Below are positions 34,663 through 44,156 of a stretch of 64,000 bases of DNA, one piece after another. Within the stretch, counting starts at the first letter, position 1; each line of letters opens with the position of its first letter. The stretch lies in the NCBI GenBank assembly GCA_964421085.1, contig CAYQVO010000002.1:135392-199391 (forward strand), read 5' to 3'. Origin of the DNA: CAYQVO01 sp964421085. Its GTDB lineage: Bacteria > Bdellovibrionota_C > UBA2361 > CAYQVO01. The position numbers and the translations under genes are program-made. Under the pieces are notes generated by a model. It was not told the DNA's origin, ran no database searches, and saw only the letters and a list, made by a program, of their open reading frames with translations.

Positions 34663-35775
34663 ATGCCATCAGACAAGCGCGATTACTATGACGTCCTTGG
34701 AGTCTCAAAGAATGCGAGTCTTGACGAGATAAAAAAGGCTTACCGCAAGCTCGCGCTGCAGTGCCATCCCGACAAGAATCCAGGAAACAAAGAAGCTGAA
34801 GAAAAGTTCAAGGAAGCATCTGAGGCGTATTCTGTGCTGAGTGATGCCGAGAATCGAGCCAAATATGATCAGTTCGGACACGCTGCCTTCGAGCAGGGTG
34901 GAGGATTCAGCGGTTTCAGCGGGTTTGAAGATATATTCAGCGATATTTTCAGTTCGTTCTTTGGCGGTGGACCAATGGGCGGCGGCGGACGGAGCGGCCG
35001 GATGCGCAGCGGCCGGGACCTGCGGTATGACCTTGAAATTTCATTTGAAGAGGCTGTATTTGGCGGTGAGAAGGAGATTCAGGTTCGCCGCAAAGTGGTG
35101 TGCAAAGAATGTCAGGGCAGCAGGTGCGCCCCTGGAAGCAGCCCGGAAACGTGCAGGCAGTGCGGCGGGCATGGCCAGGTGCAGATGTCACAAGGCTTCT
35201 TCTCCATAACAAGAACCTGTCCTGTATGTCAGGGAGAAGGACAGATGGTGCGTTCCCCGTGCGGTGCATGTTCAGGGAGTGGTTTTCAGACAGCCGAAAG
35301 CAAGCTTACGGTAAAGATTCCAGCCGGAATAGATCAAGGTCAGCGGCTTAAACTTCGCGGAGAAGGCGAACCTGGAATGGTGGGAGGGCCAAACGGAGAT
35401 CTTTATGTGCAGATTTCCGTACGTCCTCACAAGATATTCGAGCGGCAGGAGAGTGAGCTTATCTGCGAGGTCCCGGTTTCATACTGTACTGCGGTGATTG
35501 GGGGCGAGATTCAGGTACCGACTCTCGAAGGTTTGGATAAACTCAAAGTACCTGCGGGCACTCAATCAGGGAAAGTTTTCCGTATGCGCGGCAAAGGGGT
35601 TCATGTCATTGGTTCGAACAGGAGGGGAGATCTCCATGTACGGGTGGTGATCAACGTTCCCAGGAAAGTTTCTGAGAATTACAGAGAAGCGCTTCGACGA
35701 CTTTCGGAAATTGAAGAAGCAGAAGGGAGCGCGGCTAAAGGGTTTCTGGACAGGGTGAAGGAGATGTTCACATGA
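34663..35775 (+). CDS. dnaJ: chaperone DnaJ (Hsp40)
   Basis: From ATG 34663 this is a 370-residue class I Hsp40. It has a J-domain with HPD (LALQCHPDKNPGN), a Gly/Phe-rich linker, four CxxCxGxG-type repeats forming two zinc sites (CKECQGSRC, CRQCGGHG, CPVCQGEG, CGACSGSG), then the client-binding C-terminal domains. The first repeat is irregular. A GTG 18 bases earlier is an alternative start. Confidence 0.96.
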   Translation: MPSDKRDYYDVLGVSKNASLDEIKKAYRKLALQCHPDKNPGNKEAEEKFKEASEAYSVLSDAENRAKYDQFGHAAFEQGGGFSGFSGFEDIFSDIFSSFFGGGPMGGGGRSGRMRSGRDLRYDLEISFEEAVFGGEKEIQVRRKVVCKECQGSRCAPGSSPETCRQCGGHGQVQMSQGFFSITRTCPVCQGEGQMVRSPCGACSGSGFQTAESKLTVKIPAGIDQGQRLKLRGEGEPGMVGGPNGDLYVQISVRPHKIFERQESELICEVPVSYCTAVIGGEIQVPTLEGLDKLKVPAGTQSGKVFRMRGKGVHVIGSNRRGDLHVRVVINVPRKVSENYREALRRLSEIEEAEGSAAKGFLDRVKEMFT

Positions 35776-35936
35776 GCCGGCGCCGCAACATCCTGCGCAT
35801 ATCAGAGTAACCCGCTTCCCAGCCGGGACCTCCTGTCCCGCTGAGTTCTTTTGAGGATGGATCAGATCGCAAGGCACGGTTCCTGCAGTACCCTGTATGC
35901 ATCGGCAGGGACCTGGACTGGAAGACACAGGTGACG

Positions 35937-35989
35937 GAGTACGCAGAGAGCCGAGTAAGTCCCTCCGGGCTTTCTGCGTATTCCTTTTT
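35937..35989 (+). terminator. strong Rho-independent terminator after dnaJ
   Basis: A 16-bp stem (35937-35952 with 35968-35983, two G-U pairs) with a 15-base loop is followed by T5 at 35985-35989. It lies 160 bases after dnaJ and would end the grpE-dnaK-dnaJ transcript. Confidence 0.8.
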
Positions 35990-36020
35990 CCTTCCCGGGC
36001 TTTTTAGTTATTGTTGAATT

Positions 36021-36285
36021 ATGCGGAAGAAATAATACGGATTCACGCTGAATTAGCTTTTGACGAAAGTGGCAATAGCCGGAGTATTGAGCGCCATCGC
36101 ACTTCCGCAGCACAGCAGCTATCGAGGCAAGGCGTTCGACGCAGCTGCGAAACCCTTCTGCCGAACATGGATCCGATTCCCCCGGAATAAACTTGGCAAT
36201 TACAGCAGACAGCGCAACTTTCACAGGCATTGCTTCGCACTCGAAAGGGACTGGTGAAGTGTTTAACTGGCCGCCGCCGCCTTGA
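36021..36285 (+). pseudogene. decayed type IV pilin (PilA-like) gene
   Basis: From ATG 36021 the frame reads MRKK, stop, YGFTLN, stop, then LLTKVAIAGVLSAIALPQHSS and YRGKAFDAAAK. This is the prepilin leader and hydrophobic helix of a type IV pilin (consensus GFTLIELMIVVAIIGILAAIAIPQ). After about 36160 the pilin C-terminus continues in another frame as NLAITADSATFTGIASHSKGTGEVFNW, ending at TGA 36283-36285. Two in-frame stops and at least one frameshift make it non-functional as sequenced. The gap 35776-36020 before it holds only the dnaJ terminator, and 36286-36464 after it shows nothing. Confidence 0.75.
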
Positions 36286-36464
36286 CGATTTGCGGCCCGG
36301 CTGAAAGCATGGTGTCATGTCTTTCCTGTCCCGAGCGTCATGCCTGCCGGAACATTTCGGAAGAGATCCGCAGCATTAGGTTTCTTTGTCGTCAGAAGAC
36401 AGATTTGCTGAACCAATACTCGACCGGGGAGCGATCTTAAGATAAATGCTTCACGGTTTGCACC

Positions 36465-36698
36465 ATGTTTGATTCCCGACTGATTGCCCTGTTCGTAGTA
36501 ATGATGGTCAGTGTCTCTTTCTCAGAGTGTTTTGCGGCGGAGAAGAAATCGCAGTCAAAGGCGGCCTCGTCTGAAGCGTTGTTTGTCATTCGGGGCGCGG
36601 TCTACCACGGAAACCTCTCCCGCGAGCGTCTGAGCAAAATGCTTCGGACGGTGTCATTGCCTTCCACCCCGAAAGCTCCGAAATTCCTCTCATTGTGA
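36465..36698 (+). CDS. short secreted hypothetical protein, possibly frameshifted
   Basis: A 77-residue frame begins with a signal peptide (MFDSRLIALFVVMMVSVSFSECFAA). The mature part ends with low-complexity SLPSTPKAPKFLSL. Shifting frame at about 36630 gives ASDGVIAFHPESSEIPLIVNGPFTGL, which looks more protein-like, so the gene may be broken. No family is recognised. Confidence 0.4.
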   Translation: MFDSRLIALFVVMMVSVSFSECFAAEKKSQSKAASSEALFVIRGAVYHGNLSRERLSKMLRTVSLPSTPKAPKFLSL

Positions 36699-36756
36699 AC
36701 GGCCCGTTCACTGGATTATGATCTTCTGAGTCACCACAGGCGTGGCTGAGAATAAA

Positions 36757-38635
36757 ATGGAGTCATTGCCCATGTTCCCCACTCTAACGCGTCTTCCAGC
36801 GACGCTCGTCGTTGCGGTTCTTTTTCTCCAGGCATGCTCGACTGCCCCGTTGCGTGATGTTCTTTTCGGCGCCGAAGCGCCTTCCTCGAGAACGGAAGCT
36901 GGAGTCGCACCGGAACGGGTGAAGAAGGAAAGTGCGCCCTGGAACCTCTGGTCATATGGACGTCTTGTTGACGGCTCCCGCGCAAAAGACAAGGGGATGC
37001 TGCACGCGGATTCTCTGCACGATAAGGGGGATCTGAAAAAAGCGCTGGATGAATACCAGCGGGTGATTAAGAAGAGACTCACACCGGTCGAGAGGGAAAG
37101 CGCAGGTGTCCGTGTTGCAGGCACTCAGCTGATGCTCGGGAATTCAAAGGATGCTCTCACAACTGTCAGCAGGGTCTATGGAGGGAAGGGCATAGACCAG
37201 GTACATCCCTTTTTCGCGGTTATTCTCGCATATGCGTATGCGCAGCAGAACGATCTGAACCAGAGTGTCGCCTGGTTCGTCCAGTTCGAGAAAGGCATGG
37301 GCAGCAGGGATGAATACCGTCAGACTGCCGGAAACGGAATCAGGAAAGTTTTACGTAATGCTTCCCCTGAGAGTTTCGAATCGCTTTCAACTGCCTGGGC
37401 CGGAGATTCGCTTGCGGGTCCGCTTATTGGTGAGGAGCGGAAGCTCAGAGCCCGTGGACTGGCACCCGGAGTGTCGGCGGAAGTTGCTGTCGTTCCCCCG
37501 GCAGAGGGGACTCAAATGGCAGCGGTGCCGGGTGAGGGAGGATCTCTCAAAGCCGGAATTCTCCTCCCGCTATCGGGTGAGAATGCTTCATTTGGAAAGA
37601 AGACGAAGGAAGGCATCAATCTCGCCGTGAACGCGAACAATTACGGGAATATCATTCAGTTGATTGACAAAGACACAGGATCTGGCACCCCGCAGACAGA
37701 AGAGGCGGTATCATCGCTCGCGCTTACAGACGGAGCACACATGGTGATTGGTCCTCTGCTGAGTTCACAGGCGCCTGTCGCCGCGGAAGCAGCACGGCTT
37801 CGCGGAATGCCGATGATTACTTTCTCGAAAAGCAACAGTTTCATTCCAGGCGGTGGTGTTTACAGGCTGGGTGCAACCAGCCGAAGCCAGATGGAATCGC
37901 TTGTCGATGCAGCCGTTAACCAGGGGGGAATGACGCGCCTTGCCCTGGTTTATCCGGAAACTCCAGCGGGAAACGAATTCGCGGATGAATTTCGTCGGGC
38001 TCTCAGGGCGGTGAATCTGGAGCCGGTCTTTGACAGGGCGTACACNNNNNNNNNNTGCGGAAGAAGCGGCAAATGCCGACCCGCAGGGCATCTTTTTTCC
38101 GGATAATATAGCGACAGCGTCGCGATTTTTCATGAATCTTCCGGAACCAGTCCGAGGCAGGATAAGTCCGCTTGGTACCGCGTTCTGGGATGAGAGCAGG
38201 CAGCTCAAGAATTCGGCCACGGCACTCGACGGCGCTATATTTCCGACAGTGTTCTTCGCGCAGAGCGGCAATCCGGCTGTCCGGCAGTTTGTCGAAAGCT
38301 ACCGTTCAACCTACAACGCCGCTCCTGATCTTCTTTCTGCGCAGGGATTCGACGCTGCGATGCTCATGATTACTGTCGCACAGACCAGCGCAAGGGATCG
38401 TATGAGCATACAGGGCGCTCTTGAATCGATCGGTTCCTACAGCGGACTTACCGGAACGCTTTCTGTACTTCCTTCGGGAGAGATTCAGAGGAAATACGTC
38501 GTAATGGTTTTCTCGAAGGGAAGACTGTCCGAACTTTCTTCAAATGCCGCAATGCTCCATGAGCTGCAGAAAAGGAGAGAAATATTCCGGACCCAGCCGT
38601 CCTCCGAGACACCTTACGTAATCCGCTCGAACTAA
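36757..38635 (+). CDS. LpoA-like lipoprotein: TPR region plus type 1 periplasmic-binding domain, interrupted by a scaffold gap
   Basis: A lipoprotein signal ends in LFLQACS, so Cys is the lipid-acylated residue. A helical TPR-like part (about residues 70-220) is followed by a Peripla_BP_6 domain beginning GILLPLSGENASFGKK. This order is that of LpoA/YraM-type PBP activators and the ABC-like binding lipoproteins related to them. Ten N at 38046-38055 break the gene; the frame on the 3' side differs by one phase, which the unknown gap length explains. The start is uncertain between GTG 36742, ATG 36757 and ATG 36772. A role in peptidoglycan synthesis is inferred only from the layout. Confidence 0.7.
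38046..38055. other. assembly gap of 10 N
   Basis: Ten undetermined bases inside the LpoA-like gene. The length is probably a placeholder, because the flanking coding frames do not match across it. Confidence 0.99.
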
Positions 38636-38792
38636 AAATCAAACGGCGTATTTAATGTGTATTTTCGGCTGAATAGCAGTCCAGCGTCTCGTTTGCCCAG
38701 GCGCCGGAGAATCAAAAAAATGGCTCGTTTTCGCGGCTTAGCTCATCTTATAAATGCAGGCAAAGTGTTTTTTTATTGTTAGAAGGGATCGC

Positions 38793-41300
38793 ATGGCGAG
38801 GATGGCGAAATCCACAAAGCAGGACACCCGGATTTCCAGAGAGAGCCGGAAAAAACCTGAAGAGATGGTGGAGTATGACATTCCCGAAGAGCTTCCGGTT
38901 GTTCCTGTAAAAGATCTTGTCCCGTTTCCTTCTGTCATGATGTCGCTCCTCATAGGGAGACCGGGCAGTCTGAAAGCCGTGAATCTGTCGCAGAAAACAG
39001 ATGACCTTGTTTTCGTTGTCGCGCAGAGAAACGAAATTGAAGACCCGGCCGCAAAGGACCTTTATGAAACAGGTGTGGTAGCTCACATACTCAAGGTTCT
39101 CACCCCGAAGGAAGAGGGCACTAAAATTCTCATTCAGGGTCTTGTGCGTGCGCACGCTTGCGCAATGAGACGCAGCCAGGGCGCCCTTATCGCAAAGATA
39201 AGACCTGTTGCGCCGCAGAACGGCGTGAAAGGGGCGAAGAAAATAAATGAAATAGTTGCCCGTGTACGCCAGAATCTGCAGCTTCTTGTCGAACATGAAT
39301 CGCTGCCCGAAGAAATACTCGTCGTGACGGAGCAAATTGATGACCCGGCCGTATTTGCAGATGTAATTCTCGCTCACTACCGGCTCGCCGTGGACGCTGC
39401 GCAGAACCTTCTCGAAGAGAGCGATCCAATGCGACGTCTCTTGATTACCGATTCGCTTATTCAGGAAGACGTGAACCGTTTTCTCGTGAGCGAGCAGATA
39501 CGTGATAAAGCCCGCGAAGAACTCAGCAAGGATCAGCGCGAATATTACCTCAGAGAGCAGATAAAACAGATCCAGAAAGAGCTTGGAGAAGAGGGAGCCG
39601 GAAGCGAAGATTTGACCCAGCTGAGGCGGGCTATAGAGGGCAGGAAGATGCCGAGACCTGCCTTCGTGGAATCGATGAAGCAGCTGCAGAGGCTGGAACA
39701 TATGGGCCAGGAATCGAGCGAGTATGCGCTTCTCCGCACTTATCTTGACTGGATGGTGGAGCTTCCTTGGAGTGTCCGGACAAGAGACCGGGTCGACTTG
39801 AAGGCGGCATCCAAAATGCTCGAGGAGGATCATTTCGGACTTGAGCGCGCGAAATCGAGAATTCTCGAATACCTGAGCGTGCGGAAACTCAAACCTGACT
39901 CAAAGGGCTCGATTCTCTGCTTTGTCGGCCCTCCCGGTGTTGGAAAAACGTCGCTCGGCCGATCGATAGCGAGGGCGTTGAACAGAAGGTTTTTCCGGAT
40001 GTCGCTTGGTGGAGTGCGTGATGAAGCTGAAATCAGAGGGCATCGGCGCACCTATGTCGGAGCTCTTCCCGGCAGAATACTTCAGGGGGTCAAGCAGGCC
40101 GGAAGCAGGAACTCCGTCTTTGTTCTTGACGAACTCGACAAGGTGGGAGCTGATTTCCGCGGAGATCCGTCATCGGCGCTTCTTGAGGTTCTCGATCCCG
40201 AGCAGAACAGAATGTTCCGGGATCACTATCTGAATGTCGACTTCGATCTCTCCGAAACAATCTTCATTGCGACCGCGAACACAGTCGACACGATTCCGGA
40301 CGCACTTCTCGACAGGCTTGAAGTAATAGATATCCAGGGCTACACGAATGAAGAGAAGCTCGAAATTGCGAAGAAGTTCCTTATTCCGAAGCAGCTTCTC
40401 GAGAACGGGCTCAAGGGGAAAAACATGACGTTCCCTGACAAGCTCCTTCTCTTTCTCATAGACAGGTACACGCGGGAAAGCGGAGTCCGAAACCTGGAGC
40501 GGGAAATCGGGTCCATCTGCCGCAAGGTGGCGCGCGAGTTTGCAGAGAGCGGAAAGCTTGTCAGAGTAATAACGAAAGCGCGTCTTGAAGAATTTCTGGG
40601 ACCAACGAGATACGATCCCGATACGACGGAAAAACGCCCGGCAGTAGGGCTTGCGCGAGGGCTTGCATGGACGGTTACCGGCGGTGAACTTTTGCCCGTT
40701 GAAGCGTCGATAGCGCGCGGAAAAGGCGCTTTGAGTCTCACGGGACACCTGGGGCAGATCATGCAGGAGTCTGCTCAGGCCGCGGTCTTTTATGCAAGAG
40801 CGAACGCCGAGCATCTCGGTCTTGATCCCGATTTTCACGAAAAGTACGACATTCATATCCATGCACCGGGAGGGTCTATTCCAAAGGACGGGCCTTCCGC
40901 GGGCATTACGATTGCCGCTGCGCTTGTTTCAGCTCTTTCTAACAAGAAGATTCGAAGCGATGTGTCGATGACAGGCGAGATTACCCTCCGTGGAAATGTG
41001 CTCGCAATCGGAGGCATCAAAGAAAAGGCGCTGGCAGCTCTCAGGTACAATATTCCTGTCGTCATCATTCCTCACGAGAACATGAAGGATCTCGATGATA
41101 TTCCCGACGAACAGCGCAGGCAGATAGATTTTATTCCTGTCAAGCATATCGGCGAGGTGTTTGACGTTATCTTCGACGATGATGCGGGGTTCCGCCGAAA
41201 ACGGCGCAGGCGGAATCATAACGGCGGGAAAAGGAAGAAAGTTTCGACATCCGGGGCATCGTCAACGTTCAGGAGAAGAGCGTTTTCGCGACGGTGCTGA
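38793..41300 (+). CDS. lon: ATP-dependent protease Lon
   Basis: The ATG at 38793 follows AGAAGGG and gives 835 residues; the frame stays open to 38754. The N-terminal LON substrate domain (ELPVVPVKDLVPFPSVMMSLLIGR), AAA+ module (Walker A GPPGVGKT, Walker B VFVLDELDK) and Ser-Lys protease domain (PKDGPSAGITIAAALVS, GGIKEKALAA) are all intact. The last 30 residues are a basic extension. It degrades misfolded and regulatory proteins. Confidence 0.97.
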   Translation: MARMAKSTKQDTRISRESRKKPEEMVEYDIPEELPVVPVKDLVPFPSVMMSLLIGRPGSLKAVNLSQKTDDLVFVVAQRNEIEDPAAKDLYETGVVAHILKVLTPKEEGTKILIQGLVRAHACAMRRSQGALIAKIRPVAPQNGVKGAKKINEIVARVRQNLQLLVEHESLPEEILVVTEQIDDPAVFADVILAHYRLAVDAAQNLLEESDPMRRLLITDSLIQEDVNRFLVSEQIRDKAREELSKDQREYYLREQIKQIQKELGEEGAGSEDLTQLRRAIEGRKMPRPAFVESMKQLQRLEHMGQESSEYALLRTYLDWMVELPWSVRTRDRVDLKAASKMLEEDHFGLERAKSRILEYLSVRKLKPDSKGSILCFVGPPGVGKTSLGRSIARALNRRFFRMSLGGVRDEAEIRGHRRTYVGALPGRILQGVKQAGSRNSVFVLDELDKVGADFRGDPSSALLEVLDPEQNRMFRDHYLNVDFDLSETIFIATANTVDTIPDALLDRLEVIDIQGYTNEEKLEIAKKFLIPKQLLENGLKGKNMTFPDKLLLFLIDRYTRESGVRNLEREIGSICRKVAREFAESGKLVRVITKARLEEFLGPTRYDPDTTEKRPAVGLARGLAWTVTGGELLPVEASIARGKGALSLTGHLGQIMQESAQAAVFYARANAEHLGLDPDFHEKYDIHIHAPGGSIPKDGPSAGITIAAALVSALSNKKIRSDVSMTGEITLRGNVLAIGGIKEKALAALRYNIPVVIIPHENMKDLDDIPDEQRRQIDFIPVKHIGEVFDVIFDDDAGFRRKRRRRNHNGGKRKKVSTSGASSTFRRRAFSRRC

Positions 41301-41318
41301 CTGCGCCGTGCGCAGTCA
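41298..41318 (+). repeat. 8-bp palindrome starting at the lon stop codon
   Basis: TGACTGCG (41298-41305) pairs with CGCAGTCA (41311-41318). A second hairpin, CGGGCT/AGCCCG (41322-41327 with 41339-41344), follows. No T run is present. The stop TGA is the first three bases of the stem. Confidence 0.7.
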
Positions 41319-41381
41319 TTGCGGGCTCCCTGCGGGCAAGCCCGGCCTGGACAGGCTCAAACCAGAGGAGCGCGGCAATCC

Positions 41382-42086
41382 TTACCCCCGGCTCTGTGCA
41401 GGAAACTCCTCCCCGACGCATTCGGGATCAAGATCGTTCACCAGTGCCAGTGTGAAATCCTCGATATTTTCCAGGGGAACTGCAGTGCGTGACTGTGCAT
41501 CCACGCTCTGATGCAGAGAAACTTCCCTGCGGACCCGGTGGAAACAGGCCTTGAGCTTCCCCATCTCGGGATCGTCCAGACATCCCTGAATCTTTTTTCT
41601 CCGATCTTCAATTTCCGATTTGATCTGAACAAGCATGAAATAGTACCTCTGTTTATCAGAAGGCAGGGGCGCGAGCCTTGTTGATGTCCCGGAGTCCATC
41701 AACCGCTCAATAGGAAGAAGCGAAGAATGAATGAAGTCCCCGAGCATCTGAAACTCCCTGTCCATCCTGGCAAGGAGCATGCACGCCGAGAGATGTGCCA
41801 TCCGCCTGTTGTTAATTCGGAGATATCGGTACGCAAGGGCCATCACTGCGGCGCCTCCAGCAAGGAGAATGCATGCGTATAAAGCGCTCAGAGCAGGAAG
41901 AAGCACGATGACAAGGTAAATTATTCCGAAAACCGCAAGCGCGGCAGCTTCACTGGCTTTCAGAGATTCGCGGTCTGGAAATTTGGTATCAGCAAGGCGG
42001 GAGACCTGGGATCTGGCTGGAGGACGCGGCCCTTCATGCTTTGGCACCTCATAAGCTGTCGCGTCCAGAGCAGTGTCGCCCACCAT
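41382..42086 (-). CDS. hypothetical membrane protein
   Basis: A 234-residue protein from ATG 42086 with AAGGAG upstream. A hydrophilic N-terminus (about 50 residues) precedes two hydrophobic helices (FGIIYLVIVLLPALSALYACI and ILLAGGAAVMALAYRYL, together about 52-88). A cytoplasmic helical C-terminal part follows. No family is recognised. It lies 78 bases after the ATPase-receiver fusion gene on the same strand and may be co-transcribed with it. Confidence 0.6.
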   Translation of the reverse strand: MVGDTALDATAYEVPKHEGPRPPARSQVSRLADTKFPDRESLKASEAAALAVFGIIYLVIVLLPALSALYACILLAGGAAVMALAYRYLRINNRRMAHLSACMLLARMDREFQMLGDFIHSSLLPIERLMDSGTSTRLAPLPSDKQRYYFMLVQIKSEIEDRRKKIQGCLDDPEMGKLKACFHRVRREVSLHQSVDAQSRTAVPLENIEDFTLALVNDLDPECVGEEFPAQSRG

Positions 42087-42164
42087 CCGAATTCTTCTCC
42101 TTGAACCCGTAATATATCACAAAGCGCGCTCTAGAGTAGTGCCGGATTGATGGTTCGAAACACT

Positions 42165-43859
42165 TCAGGCCCGCTTCAGCAGATTTTCAACCCGCTTGAG
42201 CAGAATCTTGCGCTGAATAGTCTTTTCGCAGTAATCATCGGCGCCGAGATCAAGGAGTTCATACTCTTTCTGAACATCGGAAACCACTGTGAGCATCAGT
42301 ACCGGCAGTCTGGTAAACTTTCCGCTTGTGCGAATCTTCCTGACAAGCTGGCCACCGTCCATTCGCGGCATCATCAGGTCGGAAATGATAATGTCAGGTT
42401 CCATCTCTTCGAGTTTCTCCAGGGCCTCCACGCCATCAGATGCCACTGCGACATCATATCCGGCACCCCTGAAGAGCATTTCCAGTATGCTTCGCTGGTC
42501 GGCGTCGTCTTCGGCAATCAGAATGAGGCGCTTGTCCCGGACGATCTTTTCGTTCAGATCAAGAACAGGTTCATCAAGGGGAAGCGGAATCACATCGGGA
42601 TTTTTCGCGAGGGCCTGGTTTCCAGTCACAGGCCGCTGAGCCTTCTGGGATACGAAGAAGTCGTCAGGCAGGGCAAGGGGTTTTTCACTGGAACTCTTAC
42701 GGCCCGCTTCGTGGTGAATATGCTTAAGATACACTTCGGGGAGAACCTTGACGCCGTTGTAGAGGGCTTCCAGTGAAGTGATTCCATGGTTCACTTTTTC
42801 AAGGCCATCCTCAAAAAGTGAGACTGCACCCTGTTTGTACGCAAAGTCGACGAGTCCCGAATGAGTGGGACTGGAACTCAGAATCTGGTCCAGCTCAGTC
42901 CCGCCTCTGATAAAACTCCGGATGCCAGTCAATCCCTCGTATCCTGAATGGCCGCACTTCGTGCATCCGCGGCCGATACGGAAAGCACCGTGAAGCTTGT
43001 TTCTGAGAACAGGATGCAGGTGAGACACCACAGACGGATCAATTGCTGCTTCTCTGGCGCATGAAGCGCATATCTTTCTGACCAGCGCGTAACAGAGCGA
43101 ACCAAGAAGAGGAATTTTCTCAAAATCAGCTCCTGCCTCTTTTGTCCTGAGGATGGCGTCCGCCGGATCGTCCGCTCTCATGCAGACGACGTTGAGCCTG
43201 TCCACCGGAAGCTGGGCCGGCGATCGAAGGTCCATGATGATATTCACATCGTTGAAGCCGGCGAGGCATCTTACGACTCCAAGCGCCACGTTCAGACCAT
43301 CAGTTGTCGGGGACGAGAGCAGGAATATTCCGTGTTTTAAATCGAGAGCTTCCAGAAGAGACTGCCGCTCTTCCTGGTAGAAGCATTCCAGCGCCTGCTT
43401 GACTGGAACAATGCTGAATTCCGAAAGACTGATATGCGTACTGCCGTTAAGTCTCAGGCTTTTCGACACGTCGAATTTTATTATTGTCTGCTCAAGACGC
43501 ACAGAAGCTTTGAATTTCCATGCAGCCTCACCTTCTGAGGGTCTTGCATCCTGCGTCCATAAAGGAGCGTAATGATCATAGAACCATAGGCAGAGAGGTT
43601 TGATGAGAGCAGCATCGAGGGGGCAAGTTTTCAGCTCGCTTCTGTTCTTGAGGACAGCGGCCCGGATCTGCGAAGAACCCGATGTGAACGTAATCGAATC
43701 AGCGTCGGCCTGAATCGCCTCCTTGAAGAGCTCTTCAAGTGACTTGTTCAAAGACTGGTCTTCTCTGCCGCCGGCGTCTGCCATCACTCGTGCCTCGCTG
43801 ATAGTGCATCCGGTAAGTTCATAAAATGCGGGCTCCTGCAGCTTCAGATCCCCCTTCAC
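42165..43859 (-). CDS. degenerate GspE/PilB-type ATPase fused to a response-regulator receiver
   Basis: A 564-residue protein from GTG 43859. Residues about 40-380 follow the type II secretion/type IV pilus ATPase plan: an N-domain (EAIQADADSITFTSG for EAIxxxASDIHIEP) and the zinc-site cysteines C264, C267, C299 and C302 in RKICASC and CTKCGHSGYEGLTGIRSF. The P-loop position (about 178-190) reads IFLLSSPTTDGLN and lacks GxxGxGKT, so ATP hydrolysis is unlikely. Residues about 444-564 are a CheY-like receiver: acidic pair Asp451-Asp452, phospho-acceptor Asp494 in IISDLMMPRMDG. It may be a phosphorylation-controlled regulator or adaptor of a pilus or secretion system. A decayed pilin gene lies 6 kb away. 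Confidence 0.78.
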   Translation of the reverse strand: MKGDLKLQEPAFYELTGCTISEARVMADAGGREDQSLNKSLEELFKEAIQADADSITFTSGSSQIRAAVLKNRSELKTCPLDAALIKPLCLWFYDHYAPLWTQDARPSEGEAAWKFKASVRLEQTIIKFDVSKSLRLNGSTHISLSEFSIVPVKQALECFYQEERQSLLEALDLKHGIFLLSSPTTDGLNVALGVVRCLAGFNDVNIIMDLRSPAQLPVDRLNVVCMRADDPADAILRTKEAGADFEKIPLLGSLCYALVRKICASCAREAAIDPSVVSHLHPVLRNKLHGAFRIGRGCTKCGHSGYEGLTGIRSFIRGGTELDQILSSSPTHSGLVDFAYKQGAVSLFEDGLEKVNHGITSLEALYNGVKVLPEVYLKHIHHEAGRKSSSEKPLALPDDFFVSQKAQRPVTGNQALAKNPDVIPLPLDEPVLDLNEKIVRDKRLILIAEDDADQRSILEMLFRGAGYDVAVASDGVEALEKLEEMEPDIIISDLMMPRMDGGQLVRKIRTSGKFTRLPVLMLTVVSDVQKEYELLDLGADDYCEKTIQRKILLKRVENLLKRA

Positions 43860-44156
43860 GCACGGATACGGGGGATAGTGCCGCGAGAACAGCGCAAAAA
43901 TTCATCGGACGCAGCCACTAGTATATTGATACTGTTATAGATGATGGAGAGGGGGTTCAGGAGCCGCAAAGTTAACTGAATTTGTCTTGAAAGCGGTTGC
44001 ATGACAGCCCGGGGTCATCGCACCATATAGGAATAGCTAACTTTTTGATTTCATTCCCTATTGCAATGCATCGAGGAATAGTATGATGACGCTGGAAACC
44101 GTCTCTTGATATTAACGGCTTTTGAAAAACTTCCCTTATAACGATTCCAGCCTCAT
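43860..44156. other. 297-base divergent intergenic region
   Basis: It lies between the ATPase-receiver gene and the TamB-TamA gene. It is AT-rich toward the right side with a small AGTAT/ATACT inverted repeat at 43920-43933. It presumably carries both promoters; I could not pick convincing hexamer pairs. Confidence 0.4.

Noticed and set aside
38748..39833. 361-codon open frame antisense to lon
   Set aside because: Entirely overlaps lon with no promoter, ribosome site or protein-like domain.
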